Shown one piece after another: positions 1-10,029 of a stretch of DNA of 64,000 bases. The DNA is from Azolla caroliniana. Taxonomy: Eukaryota > Polypodiophyta. Position 1 is the stretch's first letter, and each line of letters opens with the position of its first letter. The translations under genes and the position numbers were made by a program. The notes under the pieces were generated by a model. That model was not told the origin of the DNA, did not search any database, and was given only the letters and a program-made list of their open reading frames with translations. The stretch lies in NCBI GenBank assembly GCA_043228905.1, contig JBHGNT010000017.1:18042001-18106000 (forward strand), read 5' to 3'.

Positions 1-2
1 AA

Positions 3-418
3 GATCAACCGCGAGTCGCATTCTTGTGCTCATATGCCAAGGGAGAAACCATAGTGATTGAAGATATTGCATATCTTGGAACTTCAATCCACGACAAATT
101 TCCCTATTCGGGTCCTTGCTTCCAGTAAGTGTTTCCTTTCTATGAAAATGATCCACCTTGTTCTTTGCATAGAATTGAAATTTTAGTGATATCGGTCTAT
201 GAACATATGTTGCCTTTTTTGATCTTTCTTTGTGCATTTTGTGTTTTGTATTGTCCAGGGACTTGAATGATAACTTGAAACAGGTTTTCCAGAGTGTGCT
301 CAAGGCTAGAGGTATCAACTCAAGCCTAGCTGAAACTATAGTGGAACATTTAACAAATCAGTACCAAGATGAATATATTGGGTGGTTAAAGAAAGTTCGA
401 GATTTTCTTGTTCGCTGA
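3..418 (+). CDS. 3' end of a MAM33/p32-type mitochondrial glycoprotein family gene (partial, two exons)
   Basis: Two exons join in frame: 3-124, ending at a GTAAGT donor, and 259-418, after a TTGTCCAG acceptor and closed by TGA. Together they encode about 93 residues, the C-terminal end of a protein whose start lies outside the window. The first exon contains a beta-strand-like stretch with VIEDIAYLG. The second reads DLNDNLKQVFQSVLKARGI, followed by an EYIGWLKKVRDFL tail. This acidic helical end, with the ARGI and EY-WLK-L motifs, is typical of the MAM33/p32 (gC1qR-like) family, trimeric acidic proteins of the mitochondrial matrix. That family assignment rests on recognising the C-terminal pattern. 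The N-terminal targeting peptide cannot be seen. Nothing looks broken. Confidence 0.8.
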
Positions 419-814
419 AAGTGCTTAAGGGTTATTAAATGTGAAAAGCTTCGGGGATCACCATTGAATCAGTGTGTGGACGAAGGCAGCCATAACATAA
501 CATCACCTCGGTTGCTTAGAATCAATGATAATGTAATACCTTTGGTTGATTTGGGGTTACAAACATACAATTTTGTAATTTTGGATTTTGTTTTGTTGAT
601 TTGCGGGCACTCATATTTTCTTGTTTTTTGGTTTGTACAAACTTGATGGTTTGTACAAACTTGACGCCGTTCTGGTGATACCATTCTTTATAATCGATGA
701 ATTTGAGAACCAAGGAAGCCCTCAGTCCGCATATCAGCAAATCAATCAAGCAGTAAGCCCATATTCACAATAATTGGATGGACTCTTTTTCAAACCTTCT
801 GTTTTGAAACATTT
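419..814. other. 3' flank of the MAM33-like gene, up to the assembly gap
   Basis: This is AT-rich non-coding DNA that probably includes the 3' UTR. A 17-bp tandem pair (ggtttgtacaaacttga at 630-646 and 648-664) is the only repeat seen. The boundary between host DNA and the retroelement to the right is hidden by the gap. No canonical AATAAA signal was seen. Confidence 0.5.
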
Positions 815-914
815 NNNNNNNNNNNNNNNNNNNNNNNNNNNNNNNNNNNNNNNNNNNNNNNNNNNNNNNNNNNNNNNNNNNNNNNNNNNNNNNNNNNNNN
901 NNNNNNNNNNNNNN
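815..914. other. Assembly gap (100 N)
   Basis: The run is exactly 100 N, a conventional placeholder for a gap of unknown size. It interrupts the RNase H region of the copia element on its right, so the missing stretch probably holds the rest of that domain and the 3' LTR. Confidence 0.98.
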
Positions 915-2426
915 AGCCCAGTCAGCATCGGTGTAGCCGACTAACTGCGCGGCTGCACCGGTCCGATATAGCAGTCCCCGGTCCTTAGTGCCGTTGACAT
1001 ACCGAAGTATGCGTTGCGCACACTGAAGGTGTTCCTCGGTAGGTTGCGCCATGAACTGACTGATCACTCCGACCGGATAACTGAGGTCGGGTCGGGTGAT
1101 GGTCAAGTATATGAGGCTTCCGACAATTTGTCGGAACCTCATCGGGTCGCATACCGTTCCCGTATCGGGACGAAGCTTGACGGTTCTGTCCAGAGGAGTC
1201 GAGACTGACTTACAGTCAGCCATCCCGAATTTGAAGAGCATACTCAGCACGTAGTGACGTTGGCTAATCAATATGCCTTCGGGGGTACGGATCACTTCGA
1301 TCCCGAGGAAGTAATGAAGGTCCCCCAGATCCTTCATGTCGAATGATGCTGCAAGCTGGAGCTTCACGCGGTCGATTTCACGTAGGTCGGCGCCAATGAT
1401 GACCAAGTCATCAACATATAGTAAAATACTGACTGGTCCGAGTCGACCTTTCCGGATGAACAGGGAAGAGTCCGATTTTGACGTGACGAAGCCCATCCGA
1501 CGCAGTTGTTGCGTGATCTTCACGTTCCAGACACGCGGGGCTTGCTTCAGTCCGTAAAGGGACTTCTTCAGTCGGCATACTGCCGAGGAGTTCGTTCCAG
1601 AGTGAAATCCGGGAGGCTGTACCATGTACACCTGTTCCTCAAGGTCACCTTGCAGGAACGCATTCTTTACATCCATCTGATGTAAGTGCCACCCCTTCAC
1701 CGCAGCTACTGCGAGCAAAACACGGATGGTCGTCATTTTCGCGACCGGCGTAAACGTCTCTTCGTAGTCGATGCCGTGTTTCTGCGCGTAGCCCTTTGCC
1801 ACTAGCCGAGCCTTGTACCGGTTGACCGAGCCATCGGTGTTGTACTTGACCTTGTACACCCACCTACACCTGATCGGTTTTACTCCTCTTGGTGCGTCAA
1901 CCAGGTCCCAGGTCTCGTTCTCCGCCAATGCGTGCAACTCTTCCTCCATCGCGGCACGCCAATTCGCGTCTTTAGCCGCTTCTGCGTAGCTCTCCGGCTC
2001 ACGCACTTCCGCTACACGGGTCATGTACGCATAATGATGCGCCATGTACTCGTTGTATCCGAACCACAAAACAAGATTCTTCTGGCGGGTAGATCGGCGT
2101 AATCTCACATTAGCCGATGTCGAGGCCTTCTCGGTTGACGCGGTCTTCACCTTTAAAGACCCGTCATCGGTTCCCTCGGAGTCGGACTCGCATCGGTCTG
2201 ACTCGTTCCTATCCGTGCCGGAATCCGATACCTTCTTCTTCCCTTTCTCTTTGCGTGTAAGCCGTCTCCTCGGCTTCCTGCGCGGGGAATGCACGACCGA
2301 GTCTCCACTACTCGCCGACTCTTCATCGGACTGGTCGTACCGACTCAATTGTCCAATCGGTCCACTTAAACGGAGTGAAATCGGACTCTCTTCGCGGGTC
2401 TCGATTTCGGGCTCATCCGGAGGCAT
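915..2426 (-). pseudogene. copia 1 reverse transcriptase and RNase H (truncated by gap)
   Basis: This is a long open stretch in copia pol. It holds the acidic linker, the RT start (ETWDLVDAPRGVKPIRCRWV), the KARLVAKGYAQKHGIDYEETF block, the catalytic LLYVDDLVIIG box with the copia-type YVDD, the TRPDLSYPVG block, and the start of RNase H at VGYTDADWA, where the gap begins. The frame itself is unbroken here, but the upstream pol is interrupted by stops, so the polyprotein cannot be made intact. In life it would copy element RNA into cDNA in virus-like particles. Confidence 0.88.
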
Positions 2427-2571
2427 CTCGGCCTCGCCGACCTCATCGTCAGAGCTCGGATTGGAGTTGGGGTTCGGAGTCGGGGGCTGGTACTAGGACG
2501 CGGACTCGTCAAACACAACGTCGCGGCTAACACACGCTTGTTGTGCGAGGGTTATAGCACTTATAACCCTT

Positions 2572-3348
2572 CTACTCGTCCGAGTAACCGACCAAGATGC
2601 ATTTCTCGGCCTTTGCGTCCAGCTTCCTCCTTTTCTCCTTCGGTACATGCACATACGCAATGCTACCGAACACCCTCAAGTGTCGCAAGTTCGGCTTCGT
2701 TCCGAAATACAGCTCGTGCGCCGACACTTTGTCTCCGATCCAGTTCTGGATGTATACCGCGGTCCTTACCGCCTCAGCCCAGTAGAACTTGGGCAAACTC
2801 TTCTCCTCCAACATTGCCCGTGCCGCTTCCACAACTGACCGATTCTTCCTCTCGGCCACGCCGTTCTGCTCTGGCGTGTATCTACAACTGAATTCGCGCC
2901 GAATTCCCATTTGTTGTAGATAACCGTTGAATTGACCAGAAAAGTACTCTTTTCCGCCATCCGACCGCAGGCACTTGATCTTCCGTCCCGTTTCCGTTTC
3001 CACGAACCCTTTGAGGTCCCGGAAATAGTCGAAGACTTCACTCTTCCTCTCAATGAGGTAGATCCACGTGTGCTGCGTGTGGTCGTCGATGAATGAGATG
3101 AAATATCGGCTCCCGCCAAGACTAACGTTTTGTGCCAGCCCCCATACATCGGAGTGTATAAGGTCGAGCTTATTCCGGCTCCGGTTTAGCTCGTTGGGGA
3201 AAGGAAGTCGGTGTTGCTTCCCGAGCTGGCAGGCTTCACAAATTTGTGCCTTTCGGCCACTAAATTTGGGCAATCCGAACACTACCTGTTTCGATTGGAG
3301 ATCTTGAAGCCGCTGGTAGTTGACGTGGCCTATCCGCTTGTGCCACAA
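2572..3348 (-). pseudogene. copia 1 integrase
   Basis: The frame starts in the GAG-pre-integrase zinc-binding region (HKRIGHVN, then CEACQLGK, giving HHCC) and continues through the integrase core with D (HSDVWG), D (LRSDGGKEY) and E (PEQNGVAERKNR). It ends at TAG inside GYSDE, where the related copy at 40533-40862 reads EQKGYKCYN, so this looks like a CAG to TAG nonsense change. The upstream join to the protease frame needs a frameshift near 3350. The integrase would insert cDNA into the host genome. Confidence 0.88.
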
Positions 3349-3800
3349 GTCGATGTCCGACTCGGTTTTCTTCCCTTCGCGAACATTGCGGTGCCGCCGT
3401 CAGTGGAGTCGAGGATGAACATCCTCCCATCTCTGTGCCCTTGCGCAATCACACGGCCTTCTTCCTCAATGAAGCACCCGAGGTGTGTAAACCGAACCTC
3501 CATCCCTTGGTCGACGATCTGTCCGACCGAGACCAAGCTCTTCGTGATTGTCGGAACGTGCAGCACGTTCATGAGTTTCCCTTTCTGCCCGACATGGCTA
3601 AGGGGAACTTCTCCGACATTCGCGATCGGATGCGGAGTGTCGTCTCTAGTTGCGACTACTCCAGGTTGTATCGGTTTTTCAAGGTACGAGAACCACTCCT
3701 TATGGCTCGTCATGTGGTTTGACGCGCCGGAGTCTACGTACCACACCTCGTCCAATCTCGGGGTGATCCGTTTCATTGACTTTGCTTTGTGTCTCGTCAC
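3330..3800 (-). pseudogene. copia 1 aspartic protease region
   Basis: The frame carries the retropepsin motif in VWYVDSGASNHMTSHKEWF, followed by the LMNVLHVPTITKSLVSVGQ block that links protease to pre-integrase in plant copia elements. It runs out of frame just before the integrase zinc finger, evidence of a small indel near 3350. The catalytic D-S-G is intact here, unlike the copy in element 8. Confidence 0.82.
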
Positions 3801-3923
3801 GAAGGCAGACCCTTCTCTGGCTCTCTCGGAGTCTTCGGCGTAGTGTGATCGCTGCCGATTTCCCTTGTCGGTATGTCCAGAGCCGTTTCCGGAACTGGTT
3901 CTCTCTGAATCGGCGCGCTTCTT

Positions 3924-4541
3924 CTAGCACTCACTTTCCCTGTGGCCTTTCTTGCCACAGTACCAGCACTCCGCGATGGCCTTCCCTTGCCGATTCTCAT
4001 CGCTTCGACTCCCCCTGTTTCCGGAGGGTCCGGAGTTGCTGTCGGCATCACTTCGGTGCCTTCTTCCTTGATCTCGTCGGCCGCCTCCATTGCGTGCCGA
4101 CTCGCCTCGTCCTCCACGTCCACGGGGCCTATCTCCCTCCGTGTACAACATTCTGCTGTTGGTGTGCGTGCTTGTAGACGCACCCGCGTGGTTCTCCTCT
4201 ACCAGGAGCATTGACTGTAAGTCGAAAAAGGACGGCGTATTCTCCCGGGTACACACAGCCGTCCGGAACGCTCCGAACTTCGACGCCAAACCTCCGAGAC
4301 AGATCTGGACCATCTCACTCTCCTCGATGTTCACCTTTATGGAGGCGAGGGAGTCGCAAATATCCTTGATCTTCGAGGTATAGTCCGCCACCGACGAGTC
4401 GCGTTGTCGTAGGTTGCTCAACTCCTGTCGGAGCTGAAGCTTCTTGGCTGTGGTGCTCGCGGCGAAGATCTTCTTCAGATTTTCCCACACACCATTCGGC
4501 GTCATTGCATCCCGAACATAGCTCAATAGTTGTTCGCCCAC
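3924..4541 (-). pseudogene. copia 1 gag, C-terminal part with zinc knuckle
   Basis: This is a UBN2-like copia gag: a helical core around KKLQLRQELSNLRQ and DYTSKIKDICDSL, a basic RG-rich stretch, then the CCHC knuckle CWYCGKKGHRESEC. The frame stops directly after the knuckle at TAG, where other copies here have TGG (ECWKKRADL), so it is a single nonsense change. The N-terminal part of the same gag lies beyond element I at 11908-12115. Gag packages element RNA. Confidence 0.85.
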
Positions 4542-4550
4542 ACACGACGC

Positions 4551-5399
4551 TGTCGGGGTAGTTGTGGTTCGTGCGGCAAAGTCGCGGGGACTAAGGTTAA
4601 GGGGAGTTGAAGAAACTTAACTTTTAATAAGGCTTGTATGGTGATGATAGAGTGGTTAAGGATAGCAAGAAGAAGAGTTACGAGTAATGTGTGTGTGTGT
4701 GCGAGAGAGAGAGATGAGCATAGATAAAAGATAGAGACAATGTATGCTTCAAGAAAGAAGATTGAGACAAAGTATGATTTAATAAGGAAGATTGAGACAA
4801 AGTATGAATCAAGAAGCAAGAGTATTTGATATAAACATGATGTATATTAAAAAGACAATATTTTACCAACTTTACAATCCTTGATCGCAAACTGAACACA
4901 TTCTCTACCGACCCTTGATTCGAACTCTTGACTCCAACTTGGAAACACGAGCCTCTTCACCAACAAGCTAACTTGTTTGTTTTTGTGATTATCTTATTTC
5001 TCTAACTTTCTCTTGATTCCCCTCCTTGTTTTCCCTTTCCCCTCTTTATATAAGTGTTGCCATGCATATGGTAATGTATGGGAGCATGGCATGCATGCAA
5101 TGCATGAGTTACATGTAATGCATGATCGCCATTTGGCGCACATGCATTGCATGTGATGAATGATGGCTATGTATGAAAATAGATATGAGATAATTATAAT
5201 GATGAAAATGCATTCTAAAATAACTAACCTAGCTTAGTGGTGTATGCTTGGTGCTTGGTATACAAGGTTGAGGGTTCAAGTTCCTCAATTTTACTTAATA
5301 CAATATATAGCTTCATTCTTATATCATGAAGCACATTTATTACACACTTTTACAACATTTAAGCTCATTTTTATATCGTGAAGCACATTCTTCACGACA
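4551..5399 (-). repeat. 3' LTR of element I
   Basis: This 849-bp LTR has a TATATAAA box on the minus strand near 5045-5052. It carries one tRNA-like module on the plus strand (A-box-like tagcttagtgg at 5230-5240, B-box-like gggttcaagttcc at 5272-5284). A perfect 8-bp stem (arms TCGTGAAG and CTTCACGA) abuts the terminal CA. It has about 30 bp, a duplicated segment near 4770-4800, that its partner lacks. Confidence 0.93.
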
Positions 5400-5415
5400 C
5401 CCACCCCCTCTGAAC
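5400..5415 (-). other. Polypurine tract of element I
   Basis: The minus strand reads AGAGGGGGTGGG directly before the 3' LTR start TGTCGTGAAG, the expected plus-strand primer site. Confidence 0.8.
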
Positions 5416-6804
5416 TTGCACATTGGTTGTGCAGAGTTCATCCAACACTTCTTCCGATTCTTTTAGTTCTTCTACTTCTTCATAAAATTGAGGCTCTAAT
5501 GACTCCCTCCTTTTAAATATTTTAATCCTTTTTCCTGCAATTGGGATACGAATTTCTGTCCCATCTAATTCATTGAGGAAATATGTGGCTTTATTTGTTA
5601 TTTTCCTAACTTCATAAGGTCCAAACCATCTTTTTGCAAACTTCCGAATAGTACTGTATTGATTATCTAGGCTATTATCATATACTAATACCCAATCTCC
5701 CTCTTGCACCTTTCTTGGTCGTATTCTTTTCATCTTGTCAAATCTGTCCTTATTCTTGATTCTTGCCTCTTTCAATCTAGTAGCTGCTTTTTCTATGTCT
5801 TCTATCCTTGATTGAAGTTGTCGTATTCGAACTGCAAGTAAATCTTCCCTACTCATTTCCGATTCCCAAGGCAACACAACCCATGTAGTTATCTTTTCTT
5901 CAATTGGCATTATTGGCTTCTGTCCTGTGATTAATTCTGCAGGCATATATCCAGTAACAGTGTTGTGAGTTGTCCTATCAGCCCATAGTGCATAGGGTAA
6001 GGTTTTTGGCCAATCACTAACCCGTCCTCTACATGCCTTTGCCAAAGCTTTGACTATTGGCCCATGTCCCCTTTCTACCTTTCCATTAGCTTCTGGATTG
6101 TACGCTGTTGTCAAAGAAAGCCGAATTCCTATTTTGTCGAAAAAATCTTGAGCTTCCGCAGAATTGAGTTCTCCCCTATCTGCCACTATCTTCCCGATAC
6201 ATCCATATCTACAAACAATGTCCTCCAAGATGAATTGACATACTCCTAATGTCCCTTTTGTTCGCAATGAACGACCTTCCACTTGATTTGTTAGATCTTC
6301 TCTAGCAAGAACCAAGTATCTCTTTTGTCCTACTCCAAGTGGCATTGTTACCAAATCTATCATCCACTTGTAATGCACCCCCGGTGAGTATGTTGGGTGT
6401 AATTCATCACAAAATTTTACATTTGAATAATATTGACAAGTGGGACAAGTTTCCACATACTTTTTTATTTGCTCATAGTATCGAGGCCACCAAAATCATT
6501 CTTTAATCTTACTGAAAGTGGCCCACACTCCTCGATGACCAGCCCATTCTTTGTCATGCAACTCTCTGATTATCTCCTTTCTTTGCCCTTCAGAACCTAT
6601 TACTCTTTGCGGGTTTCCAGTCTTGGTTTCTTTGCGGGTTTTCGGATGTCGCCATAGATATCCTTCATGTAGGAAGAACTTATGGGCTTTCTTGCGAAAC
6701 TGTGCGAACTCTTTTCCAGATCGACCTTTGTACTTGTCAGGGGTTTGTAGGTATTTCCCTATTTCCTTGAATTCTTCTTCATACTCTTCTTCTAGAAACT
6801 GCAT
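5415..6804 (-). pseudogene. Element I integrase (one in-frame TGA)
   Basis: The HHCC zinc finger is split by an in-frame TGA near 6495: the HDKEWAGHRG half lies upstream in 6804-6496 and CPTCQYYS downstream. The core follows with D (MIDLVTMPLG), D (IVADRGELNS) and E (NPEANGKVERGHG), then WPKTLPYALWADRTTHN and the C-terminal WFGPYEVRKITNKATYFL block. No chromodomain is present. The end of the frame reaches the polypurine tract. Confidence 0.85.
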
Positions 6805-6853
6805 TCCTCCTTCCCGAGTAATGCTTGTGGTAAGGACTGTTTGTTCTTTGTCC

Positions 6854-8905
6854 TCATCGTCCGAGTCTGGAATCTCCTCTTCCTCTTGATAACATATCTG
6901 CTATTGCATTTCTATTCCCAGAGATATGTTGAACTTCAGGGTTGATTGATCTAATATAGATACACCATCTTAACATGGCTTGATCTGGAATATCACAATT
7001 AGCTATGATACCCAGAATAGGCAAACAATCAGTTTCTATTATTACTTCAGCACCAATTAAGTAATCTTTGTCTGTCTTTACAGCTGTTACTATCCCCCAT
7101 AGCTCTCTCTTCACCTGTGCATATTTTCTTTGTCGACCACTAAGAACCTTTGCCCCGAATCGGACTGGATACCTTTCTTCCCTATCTTGTTGGCTTATCA
7201 CCCATCCAATTCCAATGGGACTAGAGTCTACTGTGAGATATATGGGCCGGGTGTAGTCTGGTTGCTTTAATGGTGGAGCTTGTGCCAAGTAGTACTTCAA
7301 TTTCTTCATTGCCTCTGAATGCTCTTCACTCCATTCAAATGTCTCTCCTTTTCTTAGGAGTCTATATAAAGGTTCAGATAAATGGGCATAATGCGGAATC
7401 CATTTACAGTAAAAAACACATACCCCCAGAAACCTTCGTACTTCTGAGATGGATGTACATTCCTCTTGCATATTTTGAATTGCATTGACCTTGGTTGGGG
7501 ATGGCTTTCTCCCATACGGGCCACACATATGACCAACTATTAATATCTCTTTTGCCCCAAATATTGACTTCGCCCCTGATAAGGTCAAATGCACTTCTTC
7601 CATCCTTGATAGCACCTTCTCACAATCCTTGATATGATCAGCAACGAATTGACGGCAACCACTTTCGTCCAATTCCTCGTTCTTCTCTTCCTCCTTGCAT
7701 CCCTTAATTGGAACATCATCTAGAAAAGGCATTGTAATATGAGGAATAAAATCACGAAGTACCTTGTTCATTCCATTCATCATATACGCCACTGAGTTGG
7801 TCGCTCCTTGCGGCAAGGTGCACATCCGTACTAACCCTATAGGTGTCTTGATAGAAGTTATATCTCGACTTTTGATAGCAAGTTGAAATTGATCATACCC
7901 GGAATAAAGGTCTCCCATTGAATATATAGCTCTTCCTGCAAACATCTCAGCAAACTCATCCACAATTGGCCCTACTCCCGAGTTTCGGATTGTTACCTTA
8001 TTCACGGGTTGCATATCTTGGATAAATCGGAGTCGCCCATCTTTCTTTAACACGGTGAACCATCGACTCGAGTAAGGAGCGTTTGATGGTTCCAAGATAC
8101 CCATCCTTATCTTTTCTTTCAAAAGTTCTAATAGTTGAGGGATTCTAGCCCTAGGCATGGGTATTGGCTTAAAGTTCCATGGAATATGAGGGATAGTGAA
8201 TATAACCATGGGCTCCACAATTTCTGGATCCACACACCCTATTTCCTCCGGTTGGAATGCGAACGCCTTTCCATGCCTTTTTAACATCTCCCTGAACTGC
8301 TTTTCTTCAGCGGGTAATAGGAAGTCACCCCCTCCTATTTTCATCCCTTGTATTGTTTCCGGAGTAAACACATGTCCTACCTTTCGTGGGTCTCTGATCA
8401 TTGGCTCTGTGGCTGCTTCTTTGATTGCCTTTTCACTATCCCCTGGAAGTGGAGCAGCAATAGGACGAACCTTCTTCTCCACTGTCTTGTACTTTGTTGG
8501 TACATGTGCTTCATGATCCTTTCGAGCAACTTCTTCAATGACCTCATACATCTTGATTGAATGGACAGGAACTTGGATTTCGTTGTCTTCTTCCATTGCT
8601 TCCAAATGAGTTATTGTATCTTCAAAACTTAATTCTTCAAACATATCCTGAATTTCTTCATCATCATCTATTAATCCAGAACACTTAAAGTACTCGAAAG
8701 CATTTTGTATTTTATTATTATTTACTTTTAGTATAAAAGTAGCACCATTAGATGAGATTGTACAAGGAATATCTTTATTTACATTATTATTTATGGGGTT
8801 TTCTTTTATGCTCGGGCTATCACAGCCCCTACCTGTAAAAGCCCTATCTAAAAATCCTGGGAAAACTCTACATCCATCTCTTGAATTGGATGTTCCCTCA
8901 AGCAT
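6854..8905 (-). CDS. Element I reverse transcriptase and RNase H
   Basis: This is a 683-residue frame. RT motifs in order are WFTVLKKDGRLRFIQDMQPV, MGDLYSGYDQFQLAI, TLPQGATNSVAYMMNGMNKV, the catalytic ITMPFLDDVPIKG and IVGHMCGPYGRKPSPTKV. RNase H follows at YLTVDSSPIGIGWVI with later KRELWGI and ETDCLP, ending in ADMLSRG. The FLDDVPIKG box and the QPVNKVT start differ from the usual plant chromovirus and Athila/Tat types. To my recollection they resemble elements common in fungi and some non-angiosperm plants; that resemblance is inference. Confidence 0.85.
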   Translation of the reverse strand: MLEGTSNSRDGCRVFPGFLDRAFTGRGCDSPSIKENPINNNVNKDIPCTISSNGATFILKVNNNKIQNAFEYFKCSGLIDDDEEIQDMFEELSFEDTITHLEAMEEDNEIQVPVHSIKMYEVIEEVARKDHEAHVPTKYKTVEKKVRPIAAPLPGDSEKAIKEAATEPMIRDPRKVGHVFTPETIQGMKIGGGDFLLPAEEKQFREMLKRHGKAFAFQPEEIGCVDPEIVEPMVIFTIPHIPWNFKPIPMPRARIPQLLELLKEKIRMGILEPSNAPYSSRWFTVLKKDGRLRFIQDMQPVNKVTIRNSGVGPIVDEFAEMFAGRAIYSMGDLYSGYDQFQLAIKSRDITSIKTPIGLVRMCTLPQGATNSVAYMMNGMNKVLRDFIPHITMPFLDDVPIKGCKEEEKNEELDESGCRQFVADHIKDCEKVLSRMEEVHLTLSGAKSIFGAKEILIVGHMCGPYGRKPSPTKVNAIQNMQEECTSISEVRRFLGVCVFYCKWIPHYAHLSEPLYRLLRKGETFEWSEEHSEAMKKLKYYLAQAPPLKQPDYTRPIYLTVDSSPIGIGWVISQQDREERYPVRFGAKVLSGRQRKYAQVKRELWGIVTAVKTDKDYLIGAEVIIETDCLPILGIIANCDIPDQAMLRWCIYIRSINPEVQHISGNRNAIADMLSRGRGDSRLGR

Positions 8906-9264
8906 TCTTTGTTTCTTTCATGGTTGGGCCTCACGGTTAAGAATTGGACAGTCTTTCTTCCATCTTGACTCTTGATTCTCGCGAAAGCCGAACCATCATC
9001 AATAACCTTTGTTTCCATCCTCACTGCGGTGATGTAGGGCTGGCCAAGGATGATGGGGTAGGTTGATCGATCCTGCACAAAGAAATTTTGATTCACCGAG
9101 ACATCACCAATTGTTACCTTCACACTAGGACATGCTCCGAATAGATCCTCCATAGTTTCTGTGGCAACTCTTATTTTCCACCCATGATTCTTATCGATCG
9201 GCCATCGTCCTCGAGCGTAAAATTCCGATGACATCATGTTAATCTCTGATCCATGATCGATCAA
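8848..9264 (-). CDS. Element I aspartic protease
   Basis: The retropepsin motif is in ALIDHGSEINMM (D-H-G-S instead of the common D-S/T-G). The fold continues with NQNFFVQDRSTYPIILGQPYI, the second hydrophobic lobe with the ILGQP signature of Ty3-type proteases. The frame is in phase with gag across two TGA codons and overlaps the RT frame (8905-6854), which is in another phase, so a frameshift is needed to reach RT. Confidence 0.75.
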   Translation of the reverse strand: MIDHGSEINMMSSEFYARGRWPIDKNHGWKIRVATETMEDLFGACPSVKVTIGDVSVNQNFFVQDRSTYPIILGQPYITAVRMETKVIDDGSAFARIKSQDGRKTVQFLTVRPNHERNKECLREHPIQEMDVEFSQDF

Positions 9265-9318
9265 AGCAATACATGGAATTTGCTGCTCCCCAATTTTTGC
9301 AGGTGCCTCCGTTGTTGC

Positions 9319-10023
9319 TCAAGCCCAATGGTCCCTTGTATAGTGACTCCTATCCCCTTCATGGACGCCAACATCATTCTGGTTTTTTACACTTGCAGCA
9401 TTGATGGTGCCACCATACAAATCTTGGAGTGTTGCTGCACACCCTCCCGTAATTTCCTCCGTCACCTGTCTCTTCCTTCTAATAATATCTATGATAACTT
9501 CATGAAATTCTTTCTTTGCTATACCCAACACTTCTCTTAAAGTAAATTCTACCTTACTATTTAATATTCTTGTTTCTAGTACCTTTTTTATATCCGTCGT
9601 TGTTTCTATGTCTGAGGCAAGCTTGAAAGATGGGCCTGTCTTTCCTTTTACTTTATCAGCTTCCTTCGGCTCAATAGCACCCTTTTCCATCTCCCTTCTC
9701 TTTTGTTCTCGTGTCTCATGTCTCTTTGTCGGATCAGCTTCCTCAGCTCTCTTCCGCTTCTCTTCCACTAGCACATCTTGTGCACTCACTTGGGCGAATG
9801 CTGATAGCGCGTCTACTGGATCATTCCATCCAGTGAAGTTTCGTATTTCATCTCCCGCTCTTTTTAATTCATCCACTCGAACCTTCCCTTTTCTTGCATA
9901 ATCCATCACATCTTGCCAAAAGCCAGATCCACCATATGAGTCTTCTACGCACAATCCTAAGGTTGCCACGGATTGTATCGCTTGAGTCGTTTCTCTCTCG
10001 GCATCTTCCATTAGCCTTTTCAT
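9319..10023 (-). CDS. Element I linker region between gag and protease
   Basis: This is a charged, helical stretch of 234 residues in phase with gag and protease, bounded by TGA codons at both ends. I recognise no catalytic motif. By position it would be the spacer or pre-protease part of the polyprotein. It is rich in E, K and R (KRKRAEEADPTKRHETREQK). Confidence 0.6.
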   Translation of the reverse strand: MKRLMEDAERETTQAIQSVATLGLCVEDSYGGSGFWQDVMDYARKGKVRVDELKRAGDEIRNFTGWNDPVDALSAFAQVSAQDVLVEEKRKRAEEADPTKRHETREQKRREMEKGAIEPKEADKVKGKTGPSFKLASDIETTTDIKKVLETRILNSKVEFTLREVLGIAKKEFHEVIIDIIRRKRQVTEEITGGCAATLQDLYGGTINAASVKNQNDVGVHEGDRSHYTRDHWA

Positions 10024-10029
10024 TCCTCC

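Noticed and set aside
2044-2496. Open frame of 150 codons on the plus strand
   Set aside because: It is antisense to copia pol, whose RT motifs on the minus strand are unmistakable. The plus-strand product is S/P-rich with no domain.
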